DNA of 64,000 bases from an uncultured Clostridia bacterium (GTDB lineage Bacteria; Bacillota; Clostridia; Oscillospirales; Acutalibacteraceae): the NCBI GenBank assembly GCA_947624285.1, contig CANQJS010000001.1, forward strand, positions 186,001-250,000, in the 5' to 3' direction. This document shows, one piece after another, positions 37,482-46,834 of the stretch. The notes under the pieces were generated by a model that did not search any database, was not told where the DNA came from, and saw nothing but the letters and a program-made list of their open reading frames with translations. Position numbers and translations under genes: made by a program. How positions within the stretch are numbered: position 1 is the stretch's first letter; every line of letters begins with the position of its first letter.

Positions 37482-37682
37482 TCAGCCGTTTATTGTTGCG
37501 TTGATCTTCTCAACAAGCTCGTCGGCGTCCGTTCCGTGGACGGCGCAGGCTTCCTCGATAGTCTCGCCTCTTGAAGCGGGGCAGCCCAAGCAGTGCATTC
37601 CCATTTCAAGGAAAAGCGGCGCGGTCTCGGGGCATATGTCAAGAATATCGCCTATAATAGTGTCTTTAGTTATTTCCGTCAT
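37482..37682 (-). CDS. DUF1858 small protein
   Basis: A 66-residue DUF1858 protein: MTEITKDTIIGDILDICPETAPLFLEMGMHC in pieces, then the CxxC motif HCLGCPASRGETIEEAC. Domains of this kind occur alone or next to hybrid-cluster and other redox proteins; the role is unknown. AAGGAGT precedes the start. It leads the trmK-nif3-rqcH-ispDF cluster. Confidence 0.9.
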   Translation of the reverse strand: MTEITKDTIIGDILDICPETAPLFLEMGMHCLGCPASRGETIEEACAVHGTDADELVEKINATING

Positions 37683-37887
37683 TTTAAATACTCCTTTTTT
37701 ACATACTAAAATACTTTTTTACTGATTAAAAAGCACTTCCGTCAAATTATTATAATATATAACAAAAACCTTTGCAAGTGCATAAAGTTTATGTTAATAT
37801 AGTTTTTGCATAAAATAAATATTTTAGTCACGCAAAAATCACGAAAAAGAGCGATTTTAATCAAAAAACAAAAGGAAGAATTTATAT

Positions 37888-38469
37888 ATGAACGGCAAAG
37901 ACGAAGAAAAAACGGACAGAAATCTGAATTTTGACGCTTATACCTACGGTATAGAGCCGGGCGGTCTGCGCTCAAAAAGCGACATAAATACCATTATCTG
38001 CTACGCCGTTACGAAATCCAAGGTAAAGCTCACAGAAAAAAACATTACCGATACGATGGCGCAGGGCGGTATCGCCAATTATTTTGAGGTGGCGGACGCG
38101 TTTTCGAGAATACTTAAAAACGGGCTTTTGACAAAGGACGATGAGGGCTACCTTGTTCCGTCGCCCCAATGCAGGCAGCTGCTTGAAATGGTGGAAATGG
38201 ATCTGCCGCTTTCAATAAGGGAGAAAAGCATAAACATCGCCACAAGGCTCGCGTCAAAGGAAATTTACAGCAAAGAGAACAGGGTCGATATAGAAAAAAG
38301 CGGCGACGGCTTCAGCGTTACGATGCATGTTATGGATTTAGGGCAGGATTTTATGGTGCTGAAGCTGAATGTACCCACAAAGGAACAGGCGGAGGTCATA
38401 AAAGACAAATTTCTTGACAACCCCGTAAAAATTTACGACAACCTGATAAACTCTCTTTTCTCGGAATAA
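37888..38469 (+). CDS. DUF4364 family protein, likely winged-helix regulator
   Basis: A 193-residue Clostridial protein of the DUF4364 family. The N-terminal part (SKSDINTIICYAVTKSKVKLTEKNI) looks like a winged-helix DNA-binding domain. YFEVADAFSRILKNGLL is the probable recognition and wing region, and the C-terminal half is an alpha/beta sensor-like domain. Targets are unknown. It stands alone between divergent DUF1858 and convergent ispH-rpsA and has a shared terminator. Confidence 0.82.
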   Translation: MNGKDEEKTDRNLNFDAYTYGIEPGGLRSKSDINTIICYAVTKSKVKLTEKNITDTMAQGGIANYFEVADAFSRILKNGLLTKDDEGYLVPSPQCRQLLEMVEMDLPLSIREKSINIATRLASKEIYSKENRVDIEKSGDGFSVTMHVMDLGQDFMVLKLNVPTKEQAEVIKDKFLDNPVKIYDNLINSLFSE

Positions 38470-38487
38470 AGCGCAATTTAAGGCAAC

Positions 38488-38519
38488 AAAAAATGCTATG
38501 GCTCAGCCATAGCATTTTT
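38488..38519. terminator. Bidirectional terminator
   Basis: Stem AAATGCTATGGC/GCCATAGCATTT around TCA, with T runs on both strands. It separates the convergent DUF4364 and ispH-rpsA genes. Confidence 0.88.
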
Positions 38520-38534
38520 ATTATATAATGTTTA

Positions 38535-40781
38535 TTATTCAGCCGTTTCCTCTGCGGGAGCTTCCTCTGCGGGAGCTTCCTCGGCAGGAGCTTCTTCTGC
38601 GGGAGTTTCCTCAGCGGGAGTTTCTTCGGCAGGTGCTTCCTCGGCGGGAGCTTCTTCGGCAGGTGCTTCCTCAGCAGGGGCTTCCTCTACGGGAGCTTTC
38701 TCCGCGGGCTCGTCGGTATAAGCAAGCGCTTCTATTACTTTCTCGGGCTTATCGAGCAACTCTTTCATCGAAAGGCTTACTCTCTTTTTGTCAAAGTCGA
38801 TTTCGGTAATTCTTGCTTTAACGACATCGCCAATCTTGAGAACATCGGCGGGAGTCTTTATACGATCCCAGCTTATCTGGCTGATATGGATAAGACCGTC
38901 TATACCCGGAATAACATTCGCAAACGCGCCGAAAGCGGCAAGACCGACTATCTTTGCTTCAATATCCGTGCCAACGGGATAATCTCTCTTGAGTATCTCC
39001 CACGGGTTATCCTCGATCTTCTTGAAGCCGAGAGAGATCTTTTTATTTTCATTATCAAGAGCCTTGACCGTTACCTCTACCTGATCGCCGACCTTAACGA
39101 CCTCGGACGGATGCTTGATCCTTGTCCACGAAAGCTCGCTGATATGGATCATACCGTCTATTCCGCCGATATCCACAAAAGCGCCGTAGCTTGTGAGGGA
39201 CTTAACGGTGCCATTGATGACCATACCCTCTTCAAGCTTGTTCCACGCCTCTTCCTGCGCGGCTTTCTTTTCTTCAACAATAACAGCCTTTATTGAGCCA
39301 ACGGCTCTTCTTCTTGAAGAATTTACATCAATGATCTTAAAGCGAACGGTCGCGCCCTTGAGAACATCAAGCTCCTGATTGCGGGGCACGCCCGTAAGAG
39401 ACGCGGGAACGAACACCCTGATGCCTTTAACGGTAACAAGCACGCCGCCGCGGATAACAGCGGTTACATTACCCTCAAGGATCTCGCCGCTCTCTTTGGC
39501 AGCAACGATTTCGTCCCAGCCTTTGAACGCGTCGGTCAGCTTCTTTGAAAGCTTCAGAACGCCGTCCTGATCATCTGTTTTCATAATGATGAGATCAAGC
39601 TCATCACCTACCGAAACAACCTCCTCGCATTTGTCAAAAGGCTCAGATGAGAGATCTTCGGACGCTATAACGCCTGTTTGCTTTCTTCCGGGAACATCAA
39701 CGAAAACCTCTGTTGGAGTAATGTTGACGACTATTCCCTTTACTACCTTGCTTGTGTCGTTGTCACTAAAAGATTCTTCGAGCATTTCTGCGAAGGTTGT
39801 CTCACCATCAGCAGACGCATCGACAGCAGCCTCTTCAGCGGCAGCGGTTTCTTCGGTAACTGCTGCTTCCTCGGCGTTATCAACGACCTCTGCTGTCTCG
39901 GCAACTTCCTGTGTTGCCTCAACTTCCTTTTCAATAATTTCTTCGGACATGGTTTTGAGTACCTCCTTGATGATTACCGAAGGCGTTGACGCCCCCGATG
40001 TTACACCGACCGATTTGTAAGGCGAAAAATCTATCTCCGAAAGCTCCGCCGCCGTTTCCACAAGAAAAGCGGGGCAGTTTTCGGCGCATACGCTTTTCAG
40101 CTTACCTGTGTTGGAGGAATGCTTCCCGCCGATTACAACTACGGCGTCGCACTCCTGTGACAAAGCGCGCGCTTCCTCCTGCCTGTCAGCCGTTGCACTG
40201 CATATTGTATCAAATATTTCACAATTTGTATATAGTTTTTTCAAAAAATTTTTACATTTTTTCCATTCTTTCAAAGAAAAAGTGGTTTGTGAAACGCAAA
40301 TTATACTTTTTTCCGGCGATAAATTATTTTCTGAAATGATACTTTCAAGCTCTCGCTCATTGTTAAAAACGAAATAATCGCCCTTGCAATAGGAGCAAAT
40401 ACCCCTGACCTCGGGGTGGTCTTTGTCACCCGCGATAAGTGTAACCGTACCCTCCGGACGGGCGCTCACTATTCTGTGGATTTTTTTGACGAACGGGCAA
40501 GTGGCGTCAACATAAGGAACGCCTAATCGCTCTATTTCATCAATAACATTCTTTTCAACGCCGTGTGTGCGCACGACTATCTTGTAGCCGTCCTCACATT
40601 CCGAGGGCTTTTCTATTATTTTTACTCCCCTGCCCGTCAGGTTATCGACAAGCTGGCGATTATGAATTATAGGGCCGAGTGTGCAAACTTTTTCGCCGTT
40701 GTTGACAAGCTCATACACAAGATTAACGGCTCTGTCCACTCCAAAGCAAAAGCCCGCCGTTTTCGCAAGCTTAACCTGCAT
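38535..40781 (-). CDS. ispH: Fusion of IspH and ribosomal protein S1
   Basis: A 748-residue bifunctional protein. Residues 1 to about 283 are HMBPP reductase, the last MEP-pathway step, with the three iron-sulfur cysteines in FCFGVDRAV, VDATCPFV and TICSATAD. An acidic linker of about 60 residues follows. Then come four S1 RNA-binding domains, recognisable by SYGAFVDIGGIDGMIHISEL and AFGAFANVIPGIDGLIHIS in pieces. The protein ends with about ten copies of a five-residue Glu/Ala/Pro unit. The fusion is known from Clostridia. It overlaps plsC by 11 bases in the cmk-plsC-ispH/rpsA order. Confidence 0.96.
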   Translation of the reverse strand: MQVKLAKTAGFCFGVDRAVNLVYELVNNGEKVCTLGPIIHNRQLVDNLTGRGVKIIEKPSECEDGYKIVVRTHGVEKNVIDEIERLGVPYVDATCPFVKKIHRIVSARPEGTVTLIAGDKDHPEVRGICSYCKGDYFVFNNERELESIISENNLSPEKSIICVSQTTFSLKEWKKCKNFLKKLYTNCEIFDTICSATADRQEEARALSQECDAVVVIGGKHSSNTGKLKSVCAENCPAFLVETAAELSEIDFSPYKSVGVTSGASTPSVIIKEVLKTMSEEIIEKEVEATQEVAETAEVVDNAEEAAVTEETAAAEEAAVDASADGETTFAEMLEESFSDNDTSKVVKGIVVNITPTEVFVDVPGRKQTGVIASEDLSSEPFDKCEEVVSVGDELDLIIMKTDDQDGVLKLSKKLTDAFKGWDEIVAAKESGEILEGNVTAVIRGGVLVTVKGIRVFVPASLTGVPRNQELDVLKGATVRFKIIDVNSSRRRAVGSIKAVIVEEKKAAQEEAWNKLEEGMVINGTVKSLTSYGAFVDIGGIDGMIHISELSWTRIKHPSEVVKVGDQVEVTVKALDNENKKISLGFKKIEDNPWEILKRDYPVGTDIEAKIVGLAAFGAFANVIPGIDGLIHISQISWDRIKTPADVLKIGDVVKARITEIDFDKKRVSLSMKELLDKPEKVIEALAYTDEPAEKAPVEEAPAEEAPAEEAPAEEAPAEETPAEETPAEEAPAEEAPAEEAPAEETAE
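38545..38700 (-). repeat. 15-base tandem repeat encoding the EEAPA tail
   Basis: About ten imperfect 15-base units encode EEAPA or EETPA at the C terminus of the IspH-S1 fusion. Third positions vary between units, but the peptide is nearly invariant apart from two Thr-for-Ala changes. Copy number could vary by slippage. Confidence 0.9.
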
Positions 40782-41427
40782 CCCTTTCCGCCTCCCAAAG
40801 CGCGAGAATATTATCCATCACCATATTGGCGGCGTTTTTAATATCGGAGGCGGCGCACTCCTCCTTATCAAGCCCCATTTCGGCAAGAGTCAGGAGCTTG
40901 CCGTATGAAACGGTCACCTTTTTGCCCGCCTTTATCGGTCCGTTGCAGCAAATGGCAACGGGCAGAACGGGCGCGTTTGTCGCCTTGGCTATAACGGCTA
41001 CGCCCGATTTTGCCTTTTGAGGAACGCCGTCCTTATCCTTTACCCTTTTACCCTCGGGGCAGATAGCCATAATATGCCCCTCACGCACTATTTTTTCGCC
41101 GTACTCTATCGCCGAGGTGTCGCCCTTGCCACGCTTTACGGGGAAGCCGTAGAGGTGCTCTATCACCCAGCCCACTATCGGGTTTTTAAAGAGCTCTATT
41201 TTCGCCATAAAGTGAAGCGGCGGCACATTTTTGGGAATGGCGACAAAAACGGGGTCAAGCGCGCAGGTGTGGTTTATGGCAACTATGTACTTTTCGCCGC
41301 TTTTCGGTATGTTTTCAAGCCCCTTGAATTTAAGACGGTACAACGCCCTGAACACGGGACCGAAAACACTTTTTACAAATCCGTAAAATTTATAATGCTT
41401 TACAACGGAATAATCAAAATCTTTCAT
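40771..41427 (-). CDS. plsC: 1-acyl-sn-glycerol-3-phosphate acyltransferase
   Basis: Adds the second acyl chain to lysophosphatidic acid in phospholipid synthesis. The 218-residue protein has the HX4D box NHTCALDPVF near residue 53, FMAKIELFKNP, and the EGKR-type motif CPEGKRVKDKD. Start and the cmk stop share one base (TAATG). It overlaps ispH-rpsA by 11 bases. The cytidylate-kinase neighbour supplies CTP for the same pathway. Confidence 0.94.
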   Translation of the reverse strand: MKDFDYSVVKHYKFYGFVKSVFGPVFRALYRLKFKGLENIPKSGEKYIVAINHTCALDPVFVAIPKNVPPLHFMAKIELFKNPIVGWVIEHLYGFPVKRGKGDTSAIEYGEKIVREGHIMAICPEGKRVKDKDGVPQKAKSGVAVIAKATNAPVLPVAICCNGPIKAGKKVTVSYGKLLTLAEMGLDKEECAASDIKNAANMVMDNILALWEAERDAG

Positions 41428-42089
41428 TATTCTTCCCCTTTTATTATTTTTATAATCAGCTCAATGCTCTCCTCAAGAGTGAGCTCGCTTGTGTCCGCGA
41501 TTACGGAAGTCCTGCACGGCTTCATAGGAGCTATTTTTCTGTGGCTGTCCTGATAATCCCGCTGAATGACATCGGAAAGAACATCCTCATACATTACGCT
41601 TTCGCCCTTTTCGATAAGCTCCTTATACCGCCTTTCGGCGCGTTTTTCCGGCGAGGCGGTGAGAAAAATCTTAACTTGCGCCTCGGGAAGCACAACCGTG
41701 CCTATATCTCTGCCGTCCATAATAACATTATTTTCGGCGGCGATATTCCTCTGCAAATCGAGCAGAAACGCCCTGACCTGCGGAACAGCCGATACCTTTG
41801 ACGCTCCCATGGAAATTTCGGGAGTGCGAATGAGAGATGAAACATCCTCGCCGTTGAGAATGACGCGCTGACTGCCGCTTTCATCGAATTTCAAAGAGAT
41901 TTCGGTGCTTTCGAGCATTTTTGTCAGCTTGCCGTTATCGTTAAGCGCGCCGTTTCTCTTTGCGTTGAGCGCAACCGCTCTGTAAAGCGCGCCGGTATCG
42001 ACATATATGAAGCCCAGCCGCTTTGCCGCCGCTTTGGCTATTGTGCTTTTCCCTGCACCGGCAGGGCCGTCTATCGCAACATTTATCAT
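41427..42089 (-). CDS. cmk: Cytidylate kinase
   Basis: Phosphorylates CMP and dCMP. The 220-residue protein begins INVAIDGPAGAGKSTIAKA with the P loop, and has YVDTGALYRAV, VIMDGRDIGTVVLP, LTASPEKRAERRYKEL and RDYQDSHR. First gene of the cmk-plsC-ispH/rpsA set conserved in Clostridia. Confidence 0.97.
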   Translation of the reverse strand: MINVAIDGPAGAGKSTIAKAAAKRLGFIYVDTGALYRAVALNAKRNGALNDNGKLTKMLESTEISLKFDESGSQRVILNGEDVSSLIRTPEISMGASKVSAVPQVRAFLLDLQRNIAAENNVIMDGRDIGTVVLPEAQVKIFLTASPEKRAERRYKELIEKGESVMYEDVLSDVIQRDYQDSHRKIAPMKPCRTSVIADTSELTLEESIELIIKIIKGEE

Positions 42090-42161
42090 TGATTTTCTCC
42101 TTTTTCAAAATAAGCGGAAAAGCGCGACGGTTTTCAGAAGTGTTTTCCGCGAAAAATCATT

Positions 42162-43385
42162 TTACATACTCTGCCCGCAGAGAACACCCGTTGAAAACGC
42201 TATCTGCAAATTAAAGCCGCCCGTATAAGCGTCAACATCAATTACCTCGCCGGCAAAATAGAGGTTTTCGATCAGCTTTGACCTCATCGTTTTCGGGTCT
42301 ATTTCCTTAACATTCACGCCGCCGCCCGTGACTATCGCCGCCTCCAAATCGTAAAAGTCGGTGATATTCACCTCAAAATTCTTTAAATGCGAGCCGAGAC
42401 CGAGCCTTTCGGCGCGTGTAACGGAATTGACCTTTTTTGACGGCTCGATACCGCTGAGAGATACTATAACGGGAACAAGCTTTTTCGGCAAAAGAGCAGA
42501 AAGCGAGTTTATAAAATCCCTGTTGGCGTTTTCGGCGAAATCACGCTGTATCCTCTTATCGAGCGTATCGTGATCAAGAGCCGGCTTTAAATCTATAATC
42601 AGCTTGTATCCGCCGTTTTCAAAGCCGTCTATATGGCTTGACGCGGAAAGGATAACGGGGCCGCTCACGCCGAAATGCGTAAAGAGCATCTCGCCAAAAT
42701 CCTTATAGACCGTTTTGCCGCCCTTCAGCAATTTTATTGAAATATTTTTCAGGCTGAGCCCCTGCAATTTCGGGATAAAATTATTGTCGCTGACAAGCGG
42801 CACGAGCCTCGGTTTTATTTCTGTTACGCTGTGCCCGACGGATTTTGCGAGAGCGTAGCCGTCGCCCGTTGAGCCCGTTGCGGGATAGCTTTTTCCGCCC
42901 GTGCATATTGCGACGCTGTCGCAGGGGATTTTTCCGCCATTCTCTAAAATAACGGCTGATATCCTCCCGTTTTCAAAATCAAACGCCTTTGCGGTTGCCG
43001 TTATGATTTTCGCGCCGCTGTCCTTGGCGTTTTTAACAAGCGCGTCAACTATATCGGAAGCTTTATCGGATACTGGAAAAGCCCTGTTGCCCCTCTCGAT
43101 TTTAACGGGTACTCCGAGAGCTTCAAAAAACGCCATAGTGTCTCGCGGCATAAAATTCGCAAACGCGGAATAAAGAAACCGCGGATTTGTGGGAATATTT
43201 GCCATAAGCTGAGCCAAATCGTCGCACGCGTTAGTAAAATTACATCTGCCCTTGCCCGAAATCATCACCTTGCGGGCGGGGCGCGGCATTTTTTCTATAA
43301 CGGTAACATCGTTGCCTTTTTTCGCGCTCTGAGCCGCCGCCATAAGTCCCGACGCGCCTGCTCCGATTATAACGATTTTTTTCAT
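42162..43385 (-). CDS. BaiN/RdsA-family flavoprotein (HI0933-like)
   Basis: An NAD(P)/FAD-dependent oxidoreductase of 407 residues. The Rossmann motif IGAGASGLMAAA opens the protein, then SGKGRCNFTNAC, CTGGKSYPATGSTGDGY and the C-terminal ATGGGVNVKEIDP variant VTGGGVNV, with FAGEVIDVDAYTGGFNLQ in pieces. The family includes BaiN-type enzymes, but the substrate here is unknown. I start at ATG 43385, where the FAD motif begins. A promoter lies at 43490-43518 within the end of the upstream ABC-F gene, and a repeat-like leader lies between. Confidence 0.88.
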   Translation of the reverse strand: MKKIVIIGAGASGLMAAAQSAKKGNDVTVIEKMPRPARKVMISGKGRCNFTNACDDLAQLMANIPTNPRFLYSAFANFMPRDTMAFFEALGVPVKIERGNRAFPVSDKASDIVDALVKNAKDSGAKIITATAKAFDFENGRISAVILENGGKIPCDSVAICTGGKSYPATGSTGDGYALAKSVGHSVTEIKPRLVPLVSDNNFIPKLQGLSLKNISIKLLKGGKTVYKDFGEMLFTHFGVSGPVILSASSHIDGFENGGYKLIIDLKPALDHDTLDKRIQRDFAENANRDFINSLSALLPKKLVPVIVSLSGIEPSKKVNSVTRAERLGLGSHLKNFEVNITDFYDLEAAIVTGGGVNVKEIDPKTMRSKLIENLYFAGEVIDVDAYTGGFNLQIAFSTGVLCGQSM

Positions 43386-43440
43386 ATGCCCTCTCTTATA
43401 AAAAATAAGCGTTGCTCCAAAGCAAGCCCGCAGGTAAATC

Positions 43441-43495
43441 AAATTGCGGCGGCGCTTCGCCTTGCTCGCAAAGAAAACATCCGACTTAGATTATA
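43441..43495 (-). repeat. Repeat-like leader, copy 1
   Basis: The segment from AATTGCGGCGGCGC through GCCTTGCTCGCAAAG to CATCCGACTTAGATTATAA resembles the two ends of the spoIIGA leader (copy 2, 49439-49611). The shared right end includes the -10 box of each promoter. Confidence 0.6.
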
Positions 43496-43518
43496 AATTA
43501 TTCCTCAGCCGTTGTCAA
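43490..43518 (-). promoter_or_regulatory. Promoter of the flavoprotein gene
   Basis: TTGACA (43518-43513), 17-base spacer, TATAAT (43495-43490), minus strand. The -35 is inside the last codons of the ABC-F gene. Confidence 0.75.
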
Positions 43519-45387
43519 TTCCTCGGAAAGGCGCTCCCATTCGAGATAAAGAGCGTTTTTCTGTTTTGTAAGTTCTTCAAGCTCGCGCGTTATCTCAAGC
43601 AATTCTTCATACGGCATCGCCTGTGTCAACATCATTTCAAGCTCGGAGGTTTTCGTCTCCGCCCCGTCGATTTCATCTTCAAGGCGTGAAAGCCTCGTTT
43701 TCAGCTTTCTTATATTGCTTGCCCGCTCCTTTTTCAGCTTATAGTCGTTGATTTTCGGCTCTGCGCTCTTTTTATTTTCTTTTATCTTTACTTCTCTTTT
43801 TTCGGCGTAATCGTCGTAATTTCCCAAAAACAGCTTTACTCCGTTCGTGGTTAGCTCCAAAATCGAGGTGGCGAGCTTATTTACAAAATACCTGTCGTGA
43901 GAAACTATCAGCATAGTGCCGCTGTAATTGAGCAATGTATTTTCAAGCTCCTCGCGGGAAAAAGCGTCAAGATGGTTGGTGGGCTCGTCGAGCAGCAAAA
44001 AATTGTATCTGCCGAGCATAAGCTTAAGCAAGGCGATACGCGCGCGTTCACCGCCCGAACAGCTTTCGAGCTTTTTATAGACATCGTCTCCCCTGAAAAG
44101 GAAGGCGGCAAGAGCGTTTCTGATCGCGGTTTCCGTCATAAACGGAAACGCCGACCAAACCTCGTCAAGCGCGGTTTTTTTGAGATCCAGCTTAGCCTGC
44201 ACCTGATCGAAATATCCCGTAAACACATTTGCGCCGAATTTGAATTTGCCGCCGTCGGGGAATAAATCTTTCATAAGTATTTTCAGCAAAGTGGTTTTTC
44301 CGCATCCGTTATCACCCAAAAGAAAGACTCTGTCCCCTCTTTTTATATCAAAGGAAACGCCGTCGAATACCGTTTTGCCTCCAAATGATTTTGACAGCTC
44401 ACGAACTTCCAGCACATCCTCGCCGGAGACGCATTTCGGCGCAAAATCAAACCGTATCCTGCGCGCGAGCGTATCGGGGGCGACAAGCTGCGACCTTATC
44501 CTTTCGATCACCTTTTCCTTGCTTTCGGCGGTTTTTATATTCTTTTCCCTGTTCCACTGCCTTTGCTGAGCGACAATTCCCTCAAGGCGTTCTATTTCCT
44601 TGAGGTCGTTTTCGTATTTTTCGCGTATCGCCTTTTGCTCCGCCTCTTTTTTCGCGAGAAAAACAGAATAATTCCCGCTGTATGAGCGCATTCTGCCGTT
44701 GTCTATCTCTATGGTTTTATTCGTAACACGGTCGAGAAAATACCTGTCGTGCGACACAACGATATACGCCCCCGAAAAAGAGGAGAGAAAGCCCTCAAGC
44801 CATTCAACGGCGCTTATATCAAGATGGTTAGTAGGCTCGTCGAGCAAAAGAAAATCAGCCCGTGAGAGCAGCAGCTTTGCGAGTATCAGCTTTGACCTTT
44901 GACCTCCCGACAGCTTTGAGGTGGGCATATCAAAATCCTTTTCATCAAATCCCAAACCGAGAAGGCTTGAGCGGGTGAGGCTTTTATAGGTAAGCCCGCC
45001 GTTTTTCTGAAATTCCTCGGTGAGAATATCCTGCCTTGCGATAAGCTGTGACGACGGCTCTTTCGTAAGACGGGCAGCGATCTCCTCAAGCTCCTTTTCG
45101 GCTTTTATAAGGTCGTCAAAAACAGAAATAAGCTCATCATAAACAGTTTTATTATCGGAGCAGGTATGCTGCTCCATATAGCCGAGTCTTGTGTTTTTTC
45201 CTACGAAGCAAGCGCCGTCATCGGGCTGATATTCGCCTTTGATAACCTTGAACAGAGAGGTCTTTCCCGCGCCGTTTACGCCGACAAGCCCCACTTTATC
45301 CTTATTTCCGATTTCAAAGGAAACATTTTTAAACACGGTGTTTTCGCCGAAGGAGAGTGTTAAATTCTGCACGCTGACTGCCGACAT
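43498..45387 (-). CDS. ABC-F ribosome-associated ATPase
   Basis: A 629-residue protein with two ATP-binding cassettes and no membrane domain. Walker A motifs are GVNGAGKTSLF near residue 38 and GDNGCGKTTLL near residue 345; signatures are LSGGQRSKL and CSGGERARI. The inter-domain linker is charged, as in translation-factor ABC-F proteins, and the C terminus (about 545-629) is a coiled coil as in Uup/YfmR types. ABC-F proteins act at the ribosomal E site; resistance versus housekeeping roles cannot be told here. Confidence 0.93.
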   Translation of the reverse strand: MSAVSVQNLTLSFGENTVFKNVSFEIGNKDKVGLVGVNGAGKTSLFKVIKGEYQPDDGACFVGKNTRLGYMEQHTCSDNKTVYDELISVFDDLIKAEKELEEIAARLTKEPSSQLIARQDILTEEFQKNGGLTYKSLTRSSLLGLGFDEKDFDMPTSKLSGGQRSKLILAKLLLSRADFLLLDEPTNHLDISAVEWLEGFLSSFSGAYIVVSHDRYFLDRVTNKTIEIDNGRMRSYSGNYSVFLAKKEAEQKAIREKYENDLKEIERLEGIVAQQRQWNREKNIKTAESKEKVIERIRSQLVAPDTLARRIRFDFAPKCVSGEDVLEVRELSKSFGGKTVFDGVSFDIKRGDRVFLLGDNGCGKTTLLKILMKDLFPDGGKFKFGANVFTGYFDQVQAKLDLKKTALDEVWSAFPFMTETAIRNALAAFLFRGDDVYKKLESCSGGERARIALLKLMLGRYNFLLLDEPTNHLDAFSREELENTLLNYSGTMLIVSHDRYFVNKLATSILELTTNGVKLFLGNYDDYAEKREVKIKENKKSAEPKINDYKLKKERASNIRKLKTRLSRLEDEIDGAETKTSELEMMLTQAMPYEELLEITRELEELTKQKNALYLEWERLSEELTTAEE

Positions 45388-45434
45388 AATTGATATACCT
45401 CACAAAAATATAACTTATTTTACAATATTATTAC

Positions 45435-45463
45435 TTGAATGTGAAGTAAAATTTTGATATAGT
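45435..45463 (+). promoter_or_regulatory. manA promoter
   Basis: TTGAAT (45435-45440), 17-base spacer, TATAGT (45458-45463), about 30 bases before the manA start. Confidence 0.6.
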
Positions 45464-45494
45464 AAGATAAAATCCGACGATGAGGGGTAAAATT

Positions 45495-46448
45495 ATGGAA
45501 ATTTTGAAGCTTAAACCTGTTTTCAAGGATTATATTTGGGGCGGCACAAGGCTGAAAGATGATTATGGCTTTGACTGCGACCTTGACCCGATCGCCGAGG
45601 GCTGGATGCTTTCCTGCCACAAGGACGGAAAAAGCACGGTTGACGGCGGAAAATTTGACGGCAAAAGCCTTGAGAGCATTATTGAAGAATACTCAAAGGA
45701 AGAAATTGCAGGCTCAAGAGCGCTCGATTTCCCCTATTTCCCCGTTTTGATAAAGCTTATCGACGCGAAGGATAACCTTTCAATTCAGGTGCACCCGGAC
45801 AATGAATACGCCGAGAGAGTTGAGCACGAATTCGGAAAAACGGAGATATGGTATGTGCTTGACGCCGCCGAGGGCGCGACGCTGATTTACGGATTTAAGA
45901 AAAAAATCACCTCAAGTGAATTTAAAGCCGCCATAGAAAACGACACGCTTACCGATGTGCTGAATGTTGTAAAAGTCAAAAAAGGCGATTTGTTTTTTAT
46001 CGAGGCGGGCACGGTACACGCCATCGGAAAAGGCACGCTGATAGCGGAAATTCAGCAAAACAGCAATTCCACATACAGGGTTTACGATTACGGCAGAGTC
46101 GGCAAGGACGGAAAGCCGAGAGAATTACATATCAAAAAAGCGGTAGATGTTTCCAAAACCGAGCCGCCTAAATACGAAGCCAAGCCGTTCGGAGAGGAAA
46201 CGGCGGTTGACGGAGGCAAAAAGCAGTTGCTTACAGAATGCGAGCTTTTCACCGTTTGGCGATATGAAATAAATTTAAAAATGATTTTTGAAACGAACGA
46301 AAAATCATTCAATCATATTTTAGTGCTTGAGGGCGACGGAACGATAAACGGAAGAAATTTTAAAAAGGGCGACAGTTATTTTGTTCCCGCGAATTTCGGA
46401 AAATATGAAATCGTCGGAAAAGCGGAAATTCTTATAACAAATATCTGA
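45495..46448 (+). CDS. manA: Mannose-6-phosphate isomerase, class I
   Basis: Interconverts mannose 6-phosphate and fructose 6-phosphate. The 317-residue cupin protein has KPVFKDYIWGGTRL at the N terminus, zinc-ligand motifs IQVHPDNEYA and KTEIWYVLDA, FIEAGTVHAIGKGTLIAEIQQNS in pieces, and YRVYDYGR. I choose the ATG at 45495 because GAGGGG lies seven bases upstream; another in-frame ATG at 45480 has no such site. Confidence 0.95.
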   Translation: MEILKLKPVFKDYIWGGTRLKDDYGFDCDLDPIAEGWMLSCHKDGKSTVDGGKFDGKSLESIIEEYSKEEIAGSRALDFPYFPVLIKLIDAKDNLSIQVHPDNEYAERVEHEFGKTEIWYVLDAAEGATLIYGFKKKITSSEFKAAIENDTLTDVLNVVKVKKGDLFFIEAGTVHAIGKGTLIAEIQQNSNSTYRVYDYGRVGKDGKPRELHIKKAVDVSKTEPPKYEAKPFGEETAVDGGKKQLLTECELFTVWRYEINLKMIFETNEKSFNHILVLEGDGTINGRNFKKGDSYFVPANFGKYEIVGKAEILITNI

Positions 46449-46455
46449 ATGAATA

Positions 46456-46494
46456 AAAAGCCGTCAGTATGGGCAACATACTAACGACTTTTTT
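46456..46494 (+). terminator. Terminator after manA
   Basis: AAAAG-c-CGT-c-AGTATG / CATACT-a-ACG-a-CTTTT with two symmetric C/A mismatches, then a T run. It overlaps the leader of the DUF378 gene. Confidence 0.75.
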
Positions 46495-46510
46495 ATTTGG
46501 AGATGATATT

Positions 46511-46720
46511 ATGACTGTTATAAACAGAATCGCCTTAATCCTTAACATTATCGGCGGTCTTAACTGGGGTCTGATAGGTCTTTTCAAATTCGACCTTGTT
46601 GCATGGATCTGCGGCGGACAGGACTCGGTTTTCGCAAGAATAATCTACTGCCTTGTAGGACTTGCGGCGATCTGGTGCATAAGTCTGCTTTTCAAAAGAA
46701 ACAGCATTGTTGAGGAATAG
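46511..46720 (+). CDS. DUF378 small membrane protein
   Basis: A 69-residue DUF378 protein with two membrane helices. It reads INRIALILNIIGGLNWGLIGLF, the family hallmark, in the first helix, and a second helix after the GGQDSV turn. Function unknown. ATG 46511 is chosen because GGAGATGA lies just upstream. The preceding manA terminator suggests the gene depends on read-through or a promoter inside manA. Confidence 0.88.
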   Translation: MTVINRIALILNIIGGLNWGLIGLFKFDLVAWICGGQDSVFARIIYCLVGLAAIWCISLLFKRNSIVEE

Positions 46721-46834
46721 GCCGACCTGCGATTATTTAAGGCAGGGTCACCTGCCTACATATGCTCAATCACCACAGCCCATAAAAACACATCTATTAA
46801 AATTCATTCGTAAAAACAATTATATCTTTCTGCA

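Noticed and set aside
38545-38700. Tandem repeat as CRISPR array
   Set aside because: Repeats are 15 bases, contiguous, without spacers, and encode a regular peptide tail.
42162-43442. Upstream extension of the flavoprotein start to 43442
   Set aside because: The extra 19 codons have no family similarity and cover the leader; the FAD motif begins right after ATG 43385.
46721-46834. GGCAGG/CCTGCC hairpin as terminator
   Set aside because: The stem is short and no T run follows; the better terminator is at 46835-46873.
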